Part shown: positions 45,105-57,289 of the stretch, one piece after another
Layout of the letters: each line of letters starts with the position of its first letter
Numbering within the stretch: the first letter of the stretch is position 1
DNA from: Apophysomyces variabilis
Lineage: Eukaryota > Mucoromycota > Mucoromycetes > Mucorales > Mucoraceae
Direction: 5' to 3'
Length of the DNA: 64,000 bases
NCBI GenBank assembly: GCA_002749535.1
Contig: MZZL01000029.1
Span: forward strand, 62,001 to 126,000
Program-made: the position numbers and the translations under genes
Notes under the pieces: model-generated
The model's input: the letters and a program-made list of their open reading frames with translations, nothing else
Database searches by the model: none
Told to the model about the DNA's origin: nothing

Positions 45105-48100
45105 ATGAACTCTTCTACTACGTCATCTTCACAGACCACATTCGCTGATCTCAGCTTAAATTCGCTCACGAAAGAAAAGCTCAACATCGTTCTACAAGTA
45201 ATACTAAAACAACGATGTAATACATACATATACTTAGCAAAACTTATATAGAGAGCGAAACAACTACAAGCTGCAGGCGAAAAAGAAGATGGGAAGAACG
45301 AATTTTCACAACTTATGAATTTGCTACGACTCCTTCAACAACAACAGCAACAGCAGCAGACTTTGCTACTGCAACAACAACTGTTACAACAACAACAGCA
45401 ACAACAACACCTGCAACAATCAGCAGTACAAGATCAACAGCAACAACAGCTGCAATTACAAATCCTGCAACAGCATTTACTACAACAGCAGCAACCGCAG
45501 CCCGCAAAGATATCGCCTGTTACAGGTAGATAGGTCTGCTTCTGTGTACCAATATATCTTATTTGCTCTGTAGGAACTTCTTCCCTTCCTCTACCTTCTC
45601 CCTCCCCTTCTATTCCCGCGAATACACCAACCAGTCAGGCTACCTTCAATACGTTGCACTATCAGATGCTGGCATACAACCTTTTGTCGAAGAATTTCTC
45701 TGGGCAGTCTTCTGCAAGTACACCACCTTCCTCAAATTCAGTATCAGATGTTCCACTTATAAAACCTGCAGACGACTATAGATCGTCAGAAGAGATAAAG
45801 ACGCTTGCAGAGAAACTTGTAGACGCAGTATATCGACAAGCACGCGATTATAAAGCATTGAATGCATTGAAATATAAGGATACATGTACCCGCGTGACTC
45901 CAATGGACCTTTTATCGCAACAGCGATCGCATGCTCATGCCTCACGCCAGCAGAGCCTGTTATTACCAACAAATGCGCCAGCTGGTCTGGATCCTCATAC
46001 AGTATTGATAGAACGAGAAAGGCGGATAGAAAATCGTGTAAAAGATAGGATTCTTGAATTAGAATCTATCCAAGACGAGAACGAAAAACCACTAGTAGAG
46101 CGCTTAAGCGAGCAATATGAAGAAACTATAAGAACCGTATCGCCTAAAAGATTGCAATCTATCATTCAGCTCAAATCATTGCATCTACGGGATAAACAGA
46201 TGAGAGTATGTCAGGGATCGAGTGATATTAGTGATTCACATATGCTGTTTAGTTACGGGAAGAAATCGTGAAGGGTATGGAGGAAGCCAACAAACTGGCT
46301 ACATCTGTAGATCGAGCAGCTTATCGCAAGATTATGAAGCAAACGTTGAAAGAAGCAAAAATGACCGAGAAGTTAGAACGACAGCAGCGTATGGATCGAG
46401 AAAAGCGCGAAAAACAACGTCATCTCGACTATTTGCAGACAGTATGCAATCAAGGGCGCGACTTGATTGCATGGCATAAAGTCCATCAAGCGAAACTTGG
46501 GAAACTTGGTAAAGCTGTGTTACAGTTTCACGCTCATGTGGACCGCGAAGAGCAAAGACGCACTGATCGTCTGTCAAAAGAACGTATAAGGGCGCTTCGT
46601 AATGATGATGAAGAAGCGTATATGAAATTGATTGATGAGGCAAAGGATACCCGCTTAACTTTGCTATTACGACAAACGGGTGCTTATCTTGAGTCTCTTA
46701 CACGAGCGGTGGTTGACCAGCAAAATGATCCAATTCATATGCAAACTGGGGAAGATAGTATTGCTCCGGAAGTTGAAGATGAAAGCGAGGAGATTATGCT
46801 TACGGTAATCACATAGTGGTTTGCTTTGCTTATAATACGTATACTAAACTGATCGATAGGATAAATTCGGTAATAAGATCGATTACTTCCGAATGGCCCA
46901 TCGGATACAAGAATCAGTATCGCAACCATCTATTCTTGTCGGTGGGACACTGAAAGATTATCAAGTACGCTATTATTGAAGCAAACGTATGAAATTTAAC
47001 ATGAAACCATTAGTTAAAGGGATTACAGTGGATGGTATCGCTGTACAACAACAGACTGAACGGAATTCTCGCAGACGAGATGGGTCTTGGGAAAACGATC
47101 CAAACGATCAGCTTAATTACGTATTTGATCGAAAAAAAGAATCAAAATGGCCCTTATCTGATCATTGTTCCTTTATCGTAAGTATTCATGCTCTCAAGTT
47201 TCATTAGCTGATTCTTTATAGCACGCTTACGAACTGGTCGTTGGAGTTTGAAAAATGGGCACCCTCCATAACTAAAATCGTGTATAAGGGTGTTCCCGAA
47301 GTTCGCAAAGAAATTCAAAAGCGGCAGATCCGACACAGAGACTTCCAAGTGCTATTAACCACTTTTGATTATATCATCAAAGATCGACCTGCACTGTCGA
47401 AGATCAAATGGTTGCATATGATTATAGACGAAGGGCACCGAATGAAAAACACCAATTCAAAACTTACTTCTGTCCTCCGTCAATATTATTCTTCACGCTA
47501 TCGTCTGATTCTCACTGGTACACCTCTTCAGGTAAGTTTTCTTGATCAATTTTTGCAAGATTTTAATTACAAATTCCACAGAACAATTTGCCCGAACTTT
47601 GGGCTTTGTTGAATTTTATCCTGCCAAAAATCTTTAACAGCGTCAAAAGTTTCGAAGAATGGTTTAATACACCTTTTTCCAACCAAGGTGTGCAGGATAA
47701 AGTTGAATTAAATGAAGAAGAGCAATTGCTAATTATTAAACGTCTGCACAAGGTAAAGTAAATTTTAATTAAAGAAAGAAATATTGATGGGAAACATAGG
47801 TACTGCGGCCGTTCCTTCTTCGACGTTTAAAGAAAGATGTGGAAGCAGAATTGCCAGATAAAGTAGAAAGGGTTATTAAATGCAAATTGTCGGCCTTGCA
47901 AACGCGACTGTATTCACAAATGAAGAAACATGGTATGCTTTTTACAGGTGTATCAGGAGAAACAGGGTAAGTGGATAAGGAGGCTATAGTACCAAGTATC
48001 TGATATGAATTCTAGCCGAACGAGCATCAAAGGCTTGAATAATACAATCATGCAACTTCGAAAGATATGTAATCATCCTTTTGTCTTTGAAGAAGTGGAG

Positions 48101-49219
48101 CGAGCTATCAATCCATACAAATTAAGCAACGAGCTATTGTATCGAACATCTGGAAAGTTTGAGCTGTTGGATCGGATATTACCCAAGCTAAAAGCGACAA
48201 ATCACAGGGTAAAGCGCAGAATATTAGTGCCTATTACTTGACTAACTAATCATGGTAGGTATTGATTTTTTTCCAAATGACGCAAATTATGGACATTATG
48301 GAGGATTTCTGCATATATCGCGGCTATCGTCATTTGCGACTGGATGGATCGACAAAGTCCGATGATCGATCACGTCTGCTAGAAGTTTTCAATGCTGTTG
48401 ACTCGCCCTATTTTGTCTTCTTACTCAGCACCCGTGCTGGTGGTTTGGGTCTGAATTTGCAGACAGCCGATACAGTCATTATATTTGACTCCGACTGGTA
48501 TGTAATTGGTGCTGTCTAGACATATTCAAAGGAGACTAATTGGCGTGGGTACCAGGAATCCACATCAGGATCTTCAAGCACAAGATCGTGCCCATCGTAT
48601 CGGTCAGACAAAGGAAGTCCGCATATTCCGACTGATCACTGAGAATTCTATCGAGGAAAATATCTTGGCAAGGGCGCAATACAAATTGGACATTGACGGA
48701 AAGGTGATTCAAGCAGGAAAGTTCGATCATAGGAGTACGGAAGAAGATCGAGAAGCATTTCTACGTTCTTTGTTAGAAGATAAAACGGATGATCAGGAGG
48801 AAGGAGGGAATGAAGAGAATGACGACTTTGACGACGAGGAGCTGAATTTGATGTTGAAGCGATCGGATCAAGAATATGCCGTATTTGCCAAGATTGATCT
48901 TGAACGACAACGATCAGAAGCTGAAGAATGGCGAAGGCGATACAATGATGATCGAAAGAAACCAGAAAGGTTGATGCAAGATTGGGAATTACCAGATATA
49001 TATCGCTATGAACATGTGGTACCCCACGATGCATTAGACGACAGTGCTATGTTAGGACGTGGTCAAAGAAGCAAGGAGGCAATAAGATATGATGATGGAA
49101 TGACAGAAGGACAATGGTTACGGACCATTGAAAAAGAGGCAGCCGAGGCGGAAATTGCTTTGGGCAAGCGAGAAAATAGAACGACACATAAATCCAAGAA
49201 GCGATCACGTATTGGATAA
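45105..49219 (+). CDS. SWI/SNF-family chromatin-remodelling ATPase (Snf2/Sth1-like)
   Basis: ATP-dependent nucleosome remodeller. From ATG 45105: a helical start, a Gln-rich tract, a QLQ-like [11 protein letters not shown], and an HSA-type region ([15 protein letters not shown], then LREE-type linker and long basic helices around 46270-46500). The helicase core has [17 protein letters not shown] (motif I), [32 protein letters not shown] (DEGH box), [50 protein letters not shown] and [10 protein letters not shown] SnAC-like segment follows ([15 protein letters not shown]). The protein ends RKKRSRIG-like at 49219 with no bromodomain. About a dozen introns of 45-60 bases. Confidence 0.93.
45330..45505 (+). 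repeat. CAA/CAG-rich tract coding for polyglutamine
   Basis: Irregular CAA/CAG codons broken by Leu codons, coding for a Gln/Leu-rich segment near the N-terminus of the SNF2 protein. Mixed codons argue for selection on the peptide rather than simple slippage. Confidence 0.8.
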
Positions 49220-49664
49220 TAAAACAATCGATTAAATTCGATAAAACTGACAAGACAAAAGCAGACAATGTAAAGTAATTGAAATTACGTAGCCATCAAG
49301 ATATGAAGGATTTGAACACGTGCGGGGTTCACATGTGTTCTTTTTCCCGTTGATGCCTAGAACGGACACTTTCAGGTTACAGCAGTTTTTTTTTTAGTAG
49401 TGTGCACTTGTACGTCTGAGATTATCAGGCGAATCAAAAGGGGAAATTAAGGTTCGTGTTGATTTTGATTGGCTTAGTTTTCTTTTCTTCCCGCTTTGTT
49501 TATGGTTTGGGATATAATATAAAAAAGGGCCTACAATATCGTTTTTCTTACTTCCCTTTCCTCCTTCCTCTTCCTGATTTATAGCCTCTTTTTTTTTTCT
49601 TTGTTTGGATCTGATCTGATCAATTGTTACTGCTTTCTTTGTTACGGTTCCTTTCGAATTTATA
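49220..49664. other. intergenic, 0.45 kb
   Basis: Between the SNF2 stop and ATG 49665. T-rich upstream of the next start (poly-T near 49588-49600), typical of a fungal promoter. Nothing else recognised. Confidence 0.5.
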
Positions 49665-50351
49665 ATGCAACAAACCATAGCAGATACTGATCCAACGGCA
49701 TGGCCGAGTACATACTATGGGCGAACGCGACGCATTGACCTGGCTAAATTCTATCAAGATGTCTTATTGGCAAGTGAACAATCAACAGAACCGTTGAAAA
49801 AGAAAAGTAGCATCAGACGACGTCCAACCAATGGCCGTCGGGTATCCTTCGCGACCGGACCTCCAATTGTTCATGAATACGAAGCCGAAAATGACCTAAC
49901 CGATCTTGTCTGTACGCCAATGCTGGAATGTTGGCCAAGGAATTATCAGGAGTTTAAGGAGCAAATGCAGAAGGACACCCTTGCGTCGTTGCTGGTCGAC
50001 TCTCCCGCGCTGTGTGACACTCCTTCTCCTCCGCGTCGCCGCTCTCGCCGACCACACAAATTGGACCTTCGTCCCATCCGCAATACAAACTATGTTCCAA
50101 AAGAACAGAGGGAAGAGCAGGTCTCCCCCTCCCCAACAACAACATCGCCTATACAAATACCACCGGCACTAGTGGTTCCTTCACCTACATCCTCTACAGA
50201 ATCGATCGAATCCCCAATCACACCCAGTGACAAGAAGCCATCAATACCCATTGCGCCTGCTCGAACGGTGTTAGTACGGGCTATGACACGTTTCCGATCT
50301 TCGTCTTCTTCATGGTTGATTCATCGACCAACACAGAAAGAAAATGCTTAG
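49665..50351 (+). CDS. Ser/Pro-rich protein with RVxF phosphatase-docking motif
   Basis: Single exon, 228 aa. The N-terminus (WPSTYYGRTRRIDLAKFYQDVL) is the only ordered-looking part. Residues about 48-66 read IRRRPTNGRRVSFATGPPI, a classic RVxF docking site for protein phosphatase 1. The rest is low complexity, with many SP/TP sites (SPPRRRSRRP, SPTTTSP, SPITPSDKK) likely phosphorylated by proline-directed kinases. I know no domain for it; a PP1 regulatory or scaffold role is inference. It sits head to tail with the GBD/FH3 gene. Confidence 0.6.
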   Translation: MQQTIADTDPTAWPSTYYGRTRRIDLAKFYQDVLLASEQSTEPLKKKSSIRRRPTNGRRVSFATGPPIVHEYEAENDLTDLVCTPMLECWPRNYQEFKEQMQKDTLASLLVDSPALCDTPSPPRRRSRRPHKLDLRPIRNTNYVPKEQREEQVSPSPTTTSPIQIPPALVVPSPTSSTESIESPITPSDKKPSIPIAPARTVLVRAMTRFRSSSSSWLIHRPTQKENA

Positions 50352-50526
50352 TCTGTCTTTTTATTCTAAACTTTCCCTCTTATACTTTGTAAATATAAAA
50401 TTGAATTCCATTGATCCAAATAAGGAAGGAGCAAAACATCCAAAAGTTGGATAGGTCATTCATGGCTTCAGTTTGATTCTTTTTAGTTTTTTTTGCACTT
50501 AACATCTTTCTTTCCCTGTTACTTTG

Positions 50527-53038
50527 ATGCAGCGCAAGATACCGTCATCAGAATCACCTCCTTTGTCGCCTGTACAGGGACAACAACATAAACTTCTAAA
50601 TAGAGTGTCATTGTTTTTCCAACAGAACCGAAAGAGACGGTCTGAAGATGAACAGGAAGGAGGCACATCCGCAGCGATTAACAATGCTTCTATGGAAACT
50701 GAGACTTTGATTGATGATACCTCTCGGGTAGACTCTATGTTCTCGGCGCAATCACAACACTCTGTAAGACCCAACCATACCCCGCCGCCACTACGCACGG
50801 TACGGCTAGATAATCCTATTGTGCATCAATCGCCGCCAACGCCGACTGCGGCGCGGTCTGTATCTCCTCGAACCCCACCTACACCAGATGAAGACGTAGA
50901 CCAAGCCTTTGAACGGTTACTGGTACCTAGCTTTTCCCCTTTCCCTTGTTGTCATACTTATATACTGAGAGTAATTTCATTGAGGATAGCAAGAATATGC
51001 ATTGCCAACCAATCTGAGACCTACCTTATCTGGTCTGACAACCGAGCAAAAAGCTGTTTTACTGCAGTCCTCCCAGTCACGTATGTTTTTACGAAAGAAT
51101 TCCTCGTTTAGTCTAGCAGCAAGCTTGGGTATCCAGAGAAAGTCTCGTGGCAGCGTCCGCGACCGCATGTTCTTTATTTCACCCTCAGAAGTCAACTCTA
51201 CTGCGTCCCAATCACATCCTGCCACAACATCCAGCGGTGCAAATGAACAGCAACCGCCAAGACGAGGCCGACATCACAGGCGATCATCACTGCTTACTGG
51301 TACAAGCGATAGCTATCGGAGCAAGACCAAGGCATCACCGGAATACTTTGTTCACATGATGCGAGAAACCCCTGTACGACAGCTAGAAGAAACCGACATC
51401 ACGGATCTTCGAGTATTTCTACGAAACGTAGTAGCTAGGTAAGACACAGAGTTAGTAGACAAGGACACGAAAAAGGACATTCTACTGAACCATAGTTTCA
51501 AATGAAACAGCTGGACTACCGAATTCTTGTCATCAGGTGGATATGAGGCCATCTCAGATTTATTTCGCCAAATGAAACAACTGCCAAAACGGTAACACGA
51601 GTCTTATTGGACGAGAATAATATAACCTTAACTAAAAAAAAAATCTCCAATATAGAATGCCACAAGACGATAAGACCCTTCAACATTTAGCAAAATGCTT
51701 CAAAGCCATCATGACGCACGAGGTATAAAGAGAAATAAATATAATATGCCTATTTTGAGACTTATTCTCCATTTTAGCAAGGTGGTACTAACAGAGTACT
51801 ACGAAATCCAGTTGGCCTGGAACATATTCGAGACCTTCTGTTTTTGCCTACCACTCAGAAAGGCCTCTATGGTCTGGACATCACAACAAGAGCCCTGCTT
51901 TTAAACATTCTTTGTGCCCTCACTGGACTCCAAACAACTTCAGAAGATGGAGGTGAATACGTCCATGGCTATAACGTGCTGCGGAATCTACTGATGGACA
52001 GGCCATCAGACCTTATCGAGACAAAAGAGGATCTGCCCTTCCGTATTTCCCTCAAAGTTGATCCACAACAGATGATGAAAATCATAGATACCCAAAGTGA
52101 AAAACCACGTTACACAGCTTGGATGCGGGAGATCCATCGTACAGTTGAAAAACATATAGAGCATATCACATTATGGGCAGGTGTACTAGGATACAAATTC
52201 GAGAGTGCATTCAGACAGTTGAAATTAAACCAAAATGACGAGAACGAAGACGATAAAAAAGACGAAGGTACAGGTCTGGTGATGGTAGATGAAGGCGTTG
52301 TGGACTATCTGGTAAAACAATCAAGCGTTCGTAAATATGCATTTGCCATATCTCTAAAATCCCTTCTTCTGGGCTAGATCACACATCTTCGGTTAATACG
52401 CACTATAATAGCCACACCTCCCACAACCTATCAAGGAACTTATGACGCTCAAGAGCAAGAAAAAGTGCGACTAGAAATTATGCTGTCCGGATTCGACAAA
52501 ATATCCAAGGTAAAAGGAAATGAGGCAACATGATAATATCAACCATCTCTTTGTATTTTGACTTCATCAGAGTCTTCGGAGTTGCCCTCATCCAACGCTT
52601 TATGCCTCCTACATACGATACCTTCAACCGTTGCTGCATCCTTGGGCTGAGCTTACCCCACCTGGGACGGTGAATGCAAGAACGTTAAAATCACCAGTTC
52701 ACAATAGCTCGGACATCGATCACGATGGTCCATGGATCAGGAACAAAGAAGCGGACATTCTGCAATGGAAAGATGAAATGTCCACTTCCATCCTACAGGA
52801 GGCGCCTCCATGGATTAGTGACGACGATGATGACTACTTCACAGACGATGAATTTTCTGAAAAACAGATGCTTGCCAATCTTGAGAATTTCGACGATATA
52901 TTCGACGATGAGGAAAATGATGACGATGAAAATGATGATATAGAAGAACCAATGGTCCTATATGATGAAGACGGTAATAAGCATACCAACGGTCTTTACC
53001 AGAAAGAACAATGGAAAGTAGCAAGCCAATCGTCGTGA
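50527..53038 (+). CDS. formin-type GBD/FH3 armadillo protein lacking FH1-FH2
   Basis: ATG 50527; an upstream TTG is not needed. A Ser/Pro-rich N-terminus leads to the formin GTPase-binding start FERLLQEYALPTNLRPTLSG...EQKAVLLQS. After a basic linker comes YFVHMMRETPVRQL, DLRVFLRNVVARW, LSSGGYEAISDLF, then KGLYGLDITTRALLLNILCAL and GYNVLRNLL, all typical Drf_GBD/FH3 blocks. The last exons give TYQGTYDAQEQEKVRLEIMLSGFDK, and the protein ends in an acidic tail (DDDDDYFTDDEFSE, EEPMVLYDEDG) at 53038. No proline-rich FH1 or FH2 actin domain follows. Likely a Rho-GTPase effector or adaptor in polarity (inference). Seven introns. Confidence 0.8.
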
Positions 53039-54118
53039 CGAACCAAAACAAGAAAACGAAAGAAGGAAGACGATCTATATAATTTCATTATGATGAATTT
53101 TTTTAGCTGACAATATAATATTACGTTTGTTTTGTTGATTTTTTGCGAGAAAATCAGGCATTTTCAAAAAGAGTATGTTTTGCCCTGACGGATAGTATGA
53201 ATTGCATGTCAGGTTAACATGACTCCTTAGATCAGAATACGCACATCTATTAAGTAATTGATGAAGAGGGTCATATTTAATATATCCACAAGCAAAAATT
53301 CAGAGTTGCAACAGTTTTATGCTGTATATAGAGTATAAAGAAGTGGGCTAAAATATAGGTTTAAATAACAAGAAGGAAGCTGTATCATGTATGTAATAGA
53401 CAACATGCAAAATTTAGACATAACTGCGACCTCTCTAAAGGACCAGAAGCCTTTCATGGCGCTGCAAGTTGGTTACTTATGACTGAAGAAGTGCTATCGA
53501 TGGCATCCTCTACGTATGCTGACAGAAATTTCGTCCAGATCAAACCGTAACTTGAAACAAACCACTGCATGTACTTGCGTCGTGTTAGGCAAAAAGCATG
53601 CAATTAAGAACCAACGAGCGCAAACAACTAGCAATGATTTCAATGGGCACTAATCATTTGTACGCCGCCATGTCTCAAATTATTGCCCATTAACTTGGTG
53701 TACATTAAAAGCGACCAAAAAAAGTATGCTGTTCTTTGCACTACAGTATTAGATTGTCGTATGCGGTGATATTCACATCAGCATGAAGTACTGGTTTTCC
53801 TGTGCCTATTTGCGTTTCTTGCATATATTTCAGAAAGTTGACCTCACAAGCAGTGGTAAAGATATCTCAATATAAAGTAAAAAACAGATTGGTAAACGCA
53901 TCCATCCAGATTCAGACAACGTGCGGGGGGGGGTCTAAAGACAATATGTTAGCGAATCAGGGAAAATAGATGAAAATAAATATAAAGGTTATTCGTTCGT
54001 TAGTATCCCGATTAAATAGAGATAACTTTTATTCTTTGTAAATTACACACAGTAAACATCACACATTTCTATTACGTGGAGCAGTTGTAGTCGTACGTGG
54101 CCGAGTGAAGATGGCTGG
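53039..54118. other. intergenic, 1.1 kb, no gene seen
   Basis: AT-rich, with no frame of substance and a G9 run near 53924-53932. It separates the GBD/FH3 gene from the decayed Fanzor copy and may contain old element flank. Confidence 0.45.
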
Positions 54119-55760
54119 TCAGTCTCCCTGTTGAATCATGACCATAACGATGGCACGGATATTCCTTGACGCATTAACATCCCGTTGCCAAACAGTATGA
54201 CAGTTACTACAAACTAATACTGAATCCAAGCATCGATGTCCACCAAAGATTTAGTTTTGTCAAGGATTTCGTTCCGCACTGGGAGCAAACTTGAGATGTA
54301 TTGTATTCATCCATCTCAATCATAATTAACGGCCCAGAGATATCAGCACGTTTGAGCAGCTTCCTACATCTATCTGCTAGTCCGCATGGTTTGCCCTTAT
54401 ACACGTTCCGTCCAAATATCGAAGCACCATACACCACTACAGGAGCTGTGCTTCATTATTTTCCGTAAATGATTGTCGGCCCTTGCTGTTGTTGATCACG
54501 AACAAAAAGTGTTAATTGCATCCATATTTCAATTGCTGTTATTGATAATAAGGGAATAACTTACTCTTCTTTAGACGGATGGTGTGCAGATGGAGGTGAC
54601 GGTTCACCTGTTTTCTTGGTTATGTATTCTTCTTCTCTTCCTCCTCCTTCGAGTCCCATCAAGACAAAGCGCTTCATCGTTCACACTTTGGTCTTGTTGA
54701 CGTGCCCTGAATAGACGATCAGTGTCCCTGAGAGGGTCCCGGTACTTGGTTCCTCCATTGATGAATATCTTAACCATTTCTTCGTCCAGTCGTTGATGTC
54801 CTTTGTAATTCAAAACCTTCAACCCTTGCATATCTCGTTGAGCATAAAAATTCAGTAACTACTGGTAATGTATCCAAAGCTGATGCAATAAGTCGAATAA
54901 TATAATCCATGTCAGCAGTTCTGTTGGTATCTATCTCTGACTCTAGTCTTCGAACAAGAGGTGTTTTACTTGTGCCGATCCTTTGCGTAGTTTTATTAAA
55001 GCCAGATTTAGTGTGACATTCTGCTGTCGAAAGGTGTCGGATCTGGTGAGGTTGAAATTCCATATCATCGTTTTCACCTATAGATAGTCAAATAAGCATA
55101 GACAGTTATGATACAGGATAAATGGCACCAAATATATGGTTACTTTGGCTACTTCAGGTACGCCACCCAGACCATCACGTTCAAGAACTTCTACTGTATC
55201 TTCATCTTGGATATCTGAGGCATCTTCCACTATCAAAGGCAAACAAAATCTTTAATTTCGCTAATGCAAAGACAAGCTTGTAGAGACAATGTCGGTCTTG
55301 CATAGAGATACAAGCATAAAATCCAAGTACGTCTATCACTTACGTGCTAGAGCAAAATCATTGTGATACACGTCATTACTTCCATTGCTGCAAACATATG
55401 CCTCGATCATACCAGCATCAGCTCTCCAGACGTTCATATATTCCATTTCGTATTCTAGGAAATGTTGGGTTATGAACGGTGATAGTCGGTCTCGGTGTCG
55501 CAATGGGCTTGTAGAATGGGTAGGAGACTTCAAAACCATTGGTGGCGATATATTTTGAGAAGATCATGCTGGTAATGGAAGACGAAAAGTGCGGAAAGTT
55601 GATTAATACGCTATAGCTAATTGATACAAACTTCTTACCCAGGCTGTTGCTTGATCTTAGTAAGACCAAGTAAAACAAATTTTTCGCTCTCATGTGCGTA
55701 ATTTGAGAGTGCCCACAGCACGAAATAAAGTATTCATATCATTGTTACAAGGCTGGATGT
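54119..55760 (-). pseudogene. decayed Fanzor/TnpB-like RuvC nuclease gene (copy B)
   Basis: Relic of the same subfamily as the copy at 31.6-33.7 kb. In minus-strand order: WALSNYAHESEKFVLLGL (near 55700), ATNGFEVSYPFYKP, the RuvC-I block VWRADAGMIEAYVCSNGSND (Asp near 55415) and an acidic insert. Then HQIRHLSTAECH (copy A has HQVRRVSTKEYY), VLNYKGHQRLDEEMVKIFIN (A: FHNYQGVQRAREELVNVLVN), VYGASIFGRNVYKGKPCGL, and MDEYNTSQVCSQC. Last come CSNCHTVWQRDVNASRN, with the RuvC-III Asp near 54180. Breaks: an extra T in the run coding TEFYAQRD (about 54850), a shift after SLTK (about 54250), and a shift between FYKP and VWRADAG. The reading ends at 54119. Confidence 0.68.
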
Positions 55761-57289
55761 ACTTTTTGGTGAACAACTGTTTAGGAACAAGTTGACTAAT
55801 CATTGTTGCTTAACAACATAATGCAAATTGGCACGGAAGGTCTGATCATATAAATGCTCGTTGGCTTGCGGGTCGTGTCAGTATATTTCTGACTGTAAGA
55901 TCTGTTGTTTGACTAGTTTGATCATCTCGTCTAGCAGTCTTAAAGATCCACCACACAAGTAAGTAATACGATTGTGATCCAGAACTCCATTGTTGATATC
56001 GTATTATGTATCAGATTAGCCAAAGTTGACCTCCGATGTCGTCCCATGGTAGGAGATTCCGTAAGTTGTCTAAATGGATGAAAACATCAGGAGCGTGGTG
56101 GTTCCGTTTCAACACTGCTTATAGTGAGCATCTGTTCCTCATCGTATGCTTCAAGGTGAATAGCAATATTGTATGCATACTTAAGGAAAAAACTGACATG
56201 ATGGGAAATAACTGCAGTTGTTAATGATGGCTGTTGTTGTACTATGGTCGCACCAACTTTCTGCAGAAGGATCTAGCGGGATGTCTAAAAGCTGTTGATT
56301 GCCAAACGCATCGTTCTCGTAGTATCGCAACATGCCTTGATTGAAATGTTCTCGAATGGTAGTTCAGTTATTGCTATCCTTCTCTGATTTCTGTTTTTTT
56401 AATTGAGGAACCATATATTCCATTTCACACATCGGACTGACAAAGGTATCAATATATCGTGTAATTGAAGAAGCAGTAAGAGATAAAACCAAAAGAAAGG
56501 ATGAAAGAGGACAACACGTGGTCTTGTCAATGGAGGTACGGGTCATGGTATGACGTGTGAATGTTGGGGCAATTGCGTAAATGAAGAATTGCTGTCATTC
56601 GATATCATGAAACAAGCTGCCACAAAAAGAAATCAAGAGGACTGGAGGCATTATATGAAGAAGTAGAGCCATGGTTCCAATCATGATGTCACATATTCGA
56701 TGGAACAATTATACATCTGAATGGACTAATGTTACACGCATGAACTAACCGACATTTTTGGTCAGTCGGTCAATAATCTAAAGCATATGTCTTCTCTATT
56801 TATTATTTGTCTTCGTGGTTGTAGTAAGTCGTCATCCACCAGCTTATGTATCGTCCTGAACTGAATCTTCCTTAAGCCAGTGTAAATTGGGAGAATACAG
56901 TAACGTGGATAAACTCTATCGACTCTGTCTCATTCAATTCCATTTTTCATGTTTTGCATGAACGTTGTCGTAAAATAGCAAAAGCATGCTGCATCATCGT
57001 TATCTTTACTTGGATCTTAGCAAGATTTGGACTATATGCAGTAAAAGATCGGCTCTAGTTTTTTTTTTTTAACCTCGAGCACTCTGCTACGGCACCAAAT
57101 TTAATTCCGCGAGAGCCAAAAATATTCCATAGTATAACAAATTCCTATAATAGGCATTGTTGTGAGTCACACAATGAGACTGAATTTAAAAAAAGAAACC
57201 TGTTATATGTCCGTCATAGCGACGGATGCCGGCCTTCGCATCCTGTTTATAAAATAAGCAAATTACTTGTGCAGATAACTAACAGTAAC
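55761..57289. other. decayed sequence between two Fanzor-like genes
   Basis: No intact gene. Minus-strand fragments look once-coding, for example MLRYYENDAFGNQQLLDIPL near 56310-56370 and APDVFIHLDNLRNLLPWDD near 56050-56110. They may be the 5' part of copy B or another dead element. T and A homopolymers occur at 57060-57075 and 57187-57196. Confidence 0.35.
57210..57243. other. paired short hairpins downstream of the large RuvC gene
   Basis: TCCGTC-ATAGC-GACGGA (57210-57226) overlaps GGATGC-CGGCCTTC-GCATCC (57224-57243). Each has a perfect 6-bp stem, and they are partly mutually exclusive. They lie about 50-80 bases beyond the last coding exon I can place for the minus-strand gene. Stems this short can occur by chance. 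Confidence 0.35.

Noticed and set aside
49896..50172. Overlapping ORFs opposite and within the RVxF-motif gene
   Set aside because: Arg/Cys-rich shadows of a Ser/Pro-rich coding sequence; no independent features.
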